A stretch of DNA of 7,100 nucleotides from Saprospiraceae bacterium (GTDB lineage Bacteria > Bacteroidota > Bacteroidia > Chitinophagales > Saprospiraceae). The translations under genes and the position numbers were made by a program. Positions 3,966-7,100 of the stretch are shown one piece after another; within the stretch, counting starts at the first letter, position 1; the number at the start of each line of letters is the position of its first letter. Under the pieces are notes generated by a model. The model did not search any database. It was given only the letters and a program-made list of their open reading frames with translations, and had not been told where the DNA came from. The stretch is taken from assembly GCA_027009605.1 (NCBI GenBank), contig JALVCY010000634.1, forward strand, positions 1 through 7,100, written 5' to 3'.

Positions 3966-6857
3966 ATGCAGGCTAGGCTTTTGTATTTTACTATTCTTTT
4001 TTTTATTGCTTCCGGCTATCTCTCCGGACAAACGCCTACTTTTATCCACTACGAACCCGAAATAGATCTCCCATTTTCGACCACTTACGGCGATATCGTT
4101 CAGGACTCCTTGGGCTATATTTGGTTTGGGACGGATAGCGGGCTCTATCGGTATGATGGGGAGGGGTTTGAGAGGATACCTATCGCTTCGGAGATAAAAG
4201 ACATTGAAATCTTAAATCTAAAGAAAGATCATGAAGGGACGCTATGGTTTACGACGTTAACGGGGAAATTATGCTACTATACTAAAGTACAAGATTCTAT
4301 CAAAGCATTTAATCCTAACTCTTTTTTTGACACACTCTTAGTACAGAACTTCAAATTACAAAAGAATAGGCTTCTTGTCCTATCCAAAAATAGAAATAAA
4401 GATTTATTCTTTGTCCAAGAGTTTGAAAGTTTTAAGAGTAAAGCAACTACTATACATACGATAGCTCACTCATGTTTTTCGATTAGCTTTTGCCTTAATC
4501 AGCAAGATTTTATTCTTGATAAAAGTTCTAATGTAAAGATCACTCAATACTTATCTCCCTTTTCAAGAAGAAATATAGACCTGCAAGCTCTTTCGCATTT
4601 TATCTACAATAATGACAAAACCTTCCTTTCTTTTAACGACAAAGAAATCTCTTTTTTAACCACAAAGAATAAGCAAAGAATAAAAATACCTTTTCCCCCT
4701 TCAACTATCATCAACAATTGGTATTTAAAGGATAGTATTGTGTGGTTTTTAACAAAAAATGGTTCACTAAAGATGAACCTAAATACTCACAAACTTGAAC
4801 AGCAAAATCAGCTAAAAGATCAAGACATCTTTAGCATGCTAGAAGATAGGGAAGGAGGATATTGGATAGGGACTAATGGAAATGGAATTTTCTACTTCCC
4901 CCCCCTTCTTCTGAGTAATTATCCAAACCATCGCTTACTTTCTTCTTCCAGAATTCAAAAGATTCAAAAAATCAAAAATGGATTATATGTGGTAGCGGCA
5001 GGAAACTCTTTACAATTATTGACCCCCCAATCCCTAACTCCCGGATTCAGAGTAAATTTAAACACTAGAATTCGTGATTTTTTCATAGATGGTCAGTCAA
5101 TATACTTAACCACTGCATCAAATTATGCTCTCAAGTATTATTACAATAATACCACAAACAGCTTAAAGTTTGTTAAAAAACTACCTTTTTTTGGAAAATT
5201 TTTCATTCCATTACCCAATAAAAATTACCTATCCGGTGGCTATTTATTCCTTAAATTATACGATTCAAAGACCCATTCATTTAAATCCCTAACCTCTACC
5301 AGAGTCACTTCTCTATTCAAAGACACTTCATCATCTTCCATTTGGATTGGTGGAATTGATGGTATTCAAAAATGGGAATATTCTGAAGACAAAACTTTCC
5401 ATCAGCCGGAGAAAATAAGTGGAATAAAAAGTCATATAACAATGATTAGTATGTCACCGGATCACCATATTTGGCTATCTACGGCTTCAGATGGTTTATT
5501 TGAATACTTCAATGATACTATACAACATTACCCTTTCTTCATTGAAAACAAGAAAAAAAAAATAGATAGGATTGATTGCAATGATCCCGAAAAAGTATGG
5601 TTTACTAGCTTTAATACTGTCTATTACTTTGACAAAGTAACCAAAAAGTTCATACAACCCCACCGCATCAGTACAGCCATCAAGTTTCCAATTGTATCCT
5701 TTTGGAATAACAATGACACCTTATTTCTAGGAACAAAAAAAGGATTGTATTTATACTTCCCTAGTACCACAAATGAGAAGACTATAAATCCATTAATTAA
5801 AGTAGAATCTGTTAGCATAAACAACAAAGACACTTTAATCTTCCCTTCCTACACCCTTTCAAATAGCCAAAACAACATAGAAGTAAAATTTCAATCTATT
5901 GGCGCATTTGATCCCTTTAACAAACCCCTAATCTTTTACAAGCTCAAAGAAAAAGACGATTGGCATTTTGCCAAAGATGGTCAAATTTTGTTTAGTAATT
6001 TATCACCCGGAGATTACCAATTAGTCGCAAAATCAGTAAACGATAAAAGACAATCTGACTACAATACTGCTAATATTCACTTTATTATAAAAAAACCCTT
6101 TTGGCAAACACTTTGGTTTACAGTATTAGTCGCATCAAGTAGTGTGATGATTTTATTCCTTTGGTTTCGTTATAAAAAGAAACAAATCATACTGAAAAAA
6201 AGCCAAGAACAAGAGTCAGAAAAGCTAAAAAGTGCGGTTCTTCAGTTACAAATGAATCCCCATTTCATTTTTAACTCCATGAATACCATTATTTATTACA
6301 TTACGGTAGCCAATAAAGAAAAATCTATTCAGATTTTGACCAAAATGTCTAGATTGATTCGTCAAATTTTCAACTTTTCCAATAAAAGCCTTATTTCTCT
6401 GTCCACAGAGCTAAGTTTTTTGTCTGATTATCTGGATATGGAGCAAGAGCGTTTTTCTGAAAAAGTCAAAATCATTTCTCAAATAGATCCCCAAGCTCTT
6501 GATTCTTCTTTCCCTATCCCCCCCTTAATGGTGCAACCCATCCTTGAGAACTCCTTCAAACATGGTCTTTTTCACAAAAAAAGTGGTGGAATTCTCCATT
6601 TTACCGTCCAAATCAAAGACAGACAAGTCATATTTATCGTTGAAGATAACGGAGTCGGAAGAAAAGAAAAAAAGTCAACAGATAAAAAAATGAGCAGCTA
6701 TGACGTTATAGAAAACAGAATCAAACTCATTAATGAAAGTCAAGGGGAATTTGCTAATATCTCAGCCCAATTTTTCATCGAAGACCTTTTTGATACCCAC
6801 CAAAACCCAAAAGGAACCAAAAGCACACTTATTTTTGAATTAGACCAGCAACCATAA
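3966..6857 (+). CDS. Sensor histidine kinase with periplasmic propeller, Y_Y_Y domain and LytS-type kinase core
   Basis: Read from the ATG at 3966 the protein has 963 residues. A signal peptide (1-21, ...YLSG|QTPTF) leads into a large periplasmic region with degenerate two-component propeller repeats of the type DSLGYIWFGTDSGLYRYDG (47-65), later DREGGYWIGTNGNGIF, SSIWIGGIDGIQKWE and HIWLSTASDGLFEY. A Y_Y_Y domain follows at about 635-708 (IFYKLKEKDDW, LSPGDYQLVAKS), ending PFWQTLWF. One membrane helix (about 716-734) and a short coiled coil lead to the His_kinase core with phospho-acceptor H766 in QMNPHFIFN, then HATPase_c: N862 and H866 in ENSFKH, D894-x-G-x-G898 (G1 box), G950-T (G2 box). 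All catalytic motifs are intact. It should sense an unknown periplasmic ligand and phosphorylate the upstream LytTR regulator. The frame stays open back to a TTG at 3753, but that extension is translated palindromic repeat and would bury the signal peptide, so it is rejected. AGGAG at 3935-3939 is too far from the ATG to be a normal ribosome site. Most of the gene is AT-rich. Confidence 0.93.
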   Translation: MQARLLYFTILFFIASGYLSGQTPTFIHYEPEIDLPFSTTYGDIVQDSLGYIWFGTDSGLYRYDGEGFERIPIASEIKDIEILNLKKDHEGTLWFTTLTGKLCYYTKVQDSIKAFNPNSFFDTLLVQNFKLQKNRLLVLSKNRNKDLFFVQEFESFKSKATTIHTIAHSCFSISFCLNQQDFILDKSSNVKITQYLSPFSRRNIDLQALSHFIYNNDKTFLSFNDKEISFLTTKNKQRIKIPFPPSTIINNWYLKDSIVWFLTKNGSLKMNLNTHKLEQQNQLKDQDIFSMLEDREGGYWIGTNGNGIFYFPPLLLSNYPNHRLLSSSRIQKIQKIKNGLYVVAAGNSLQLLTPQSLTPGFRVNLNTRIRDFFIDGQSIYLTTASNYALKYYYNNTTNSLKFVKKLPFFGKFFIPLPNKNYLSGGYLFLKLYDSKTHSFKSLTSTRVTSLFKDTSSSSIWIGGIDGIQKWEYSEDKTFHQPEKISGIKSHITMISMSPDHHIWLSTASDGLFEYFNDTIQHYPFFIENKKKKIDRIDCNDPEKVWFTSFNTVYYFDKVTKKFIQPHRISTAIKFPIVSFWNNNDTLFLGTKKGLYLYFPSTTNEKTINPLIKVESVSINNKDTLIFPSYTLSNSQNNIEVKFQSIGAFDPFNKPLIFYKLKEKDDWHFAKDGQILFSNLSPGDYQLVAKSVNDKRQSDYNTANIHFIIKKPFWQTLWFTVLVASSSVMILFLWFRYKKKQIILKKSQEQESEKLKSAVLQLQMNPHFIFNSMNTIIYYITVANKEKSIQILTKMSRLIRQIFNFSNKSLISLSTELSFLSDYLDMEQERFSEKVKIISQIDPQALDSSFPIPPLMVQPILENSFKHGLFHKKSGGILHFTVQIKDRQVIFIVEDNGVGRKEKKSTDKKMSSYDVIENRIKLINESQGEFANISAQFFIEDLFDTHQNPKGTKSTLIFELDQQP

Positions 6858-6949
6858 GAATGAAAGCAATAATCAATAAAAGTGTGAACCTAAAACATTG
6901 ATTTGCGAATATCTTTAGAAAATATCACCCACCTAATACTAAAAAATAT
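6858..6949. other. Short AT-rich spacer after the kinase gene
   Basis: These 92 bases between the kinase stop and element copy 2 contain no reading frame of note and no compact hairpin followed by a T run. Termination of the kinase transcript, if it occurs here, would most simply rely on the long hairpin of element copy 2. Confidence 0.4.
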
Positions 6950-7100
6950 GTAACTGTTTAGGTGCCCCAATTTTTAGATAGAAAATAGGCATTTTTGTGG
7001 ATGTTGAAGCTACAATTTTTGAAGCGTAGCTGGGCTACGTGAGAAAATTTTAGCAAAAACAGGCGCAAAAAGGACATTTTCTAGCAAAAATTAGCGGGTG
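6950..7100. repeat. Palindromic MITE-like element, copy 2 (inverted relative to copy 1, cut by window edge)
   Basis: It begins with GTAACTGTTTAGGT (6950-6963), identical to the inner 14 bases of the copy 1 ends. Hand alignment to the reverse complement of copy 1 gives 35 of 44 identical bases without gaps in the next stretch (to ATGTTGA at 7007), then a non-matching centre (7008-7034), then a strong match again from CTACGTGA (7035) through TTTAGCAAAAACAG. Its own arms are also partly complementary: TTTTTAGATAGAAAATAGG (6971-6989) against the region 7070-7093. The final terminal repeat should lie in the first 13-15 bases beyond the window. It encodes no protein and lies 92 bases after the kinase stop, where it may also serve as a terminator-like structure. 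Confidence 0.82.
7008..7039. repeat. Central hairpins of element copy 2, two mutually exclusive pairings
   Basis: CGTAGC (7025-7030) and GCTACG (7034-7039) form a 6-bp stem with a TGG loop. AGCTAC (7008-7013) can instead pair with GTAGCT (7026-7031), which uses most of the same bases. This centre replaces the 32-bp GC-rich palindrome of copy 1 and shares only the outermost CTACGT with it. Confidence 0.5.

Noticed and set aside
5624..5833. 69-codon minus-strand frame inside the kinase gene
   Set aside because: Antisense to the propeller region; no independent support.

Overview
The window looks like chromosomal DNA of a member of the Bacteroidota, probably a Saprospira- or Cytophaga-like marine lineage; that rank is a guess. 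The grounds are a long, divergent Lgt, a periplasmic thioredoxin-like protein with a helical-repeat tail, a histidine kinase with a periplasmic two-component propeller and Y_Y_Y domain paired with a LytTR response regulator, no usable Shine-Dalgarno sequence close to the starts, and one exact TAnnTTTG promoter element.

Layout. Bases 3-1109 (+) hold the 3' part of lgt (lipoprotein lipidation), cut by the left window edge. It converges on a secreted thioredoxin-fold protein at 1198-2349 (-). A 468-bp gene-free region (2350-2817) follows, AT-rich, with a degenerate direct repeat, an A10T6 tract and a small dyad just before the next start. A LytTR response regulator lies at 2818-3522 (+). A 443-bp gap follows, holding a strong hairpin terminator (3683-3709), an exact -7 promoter box (3748-3755) and a 166-bp imperfect palindrome (3761-3926). 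The cognate-looking sensor histidine kinase starts at 3966, not further upstream, and ends at 6857. At 6950 a second copy of the palindromic element begins, in inverted orientation, and runs off the right edge.

The response regulator and kinase would form one signalling pathway: ligand sensing in the periplasm by the propeller, autophosphorylation at His766, transfer to Asp54, and DNA binding by LytTR. They are neighbours on one strand but are separated by a terminator and a candidate promoter, so they look separately transcribed. The ligand and target genes cannot be read from the sequence. The lgt and thioredoxin genes appear to be unrelated housekeeping or envelope neighbours.

The most notable signal is the pair of about 164-bp palindromic elements that bracket the kinase gene. 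They share 14-bp termini (GTAACTGTTTAGGT) and well conserved arms but have different central hairpins, and the kinase gene between them is much more AT-rich than the regulator. I see no CRISPR, rRNA, tRNA or transposase gene, and no convincing new multi-gene system.
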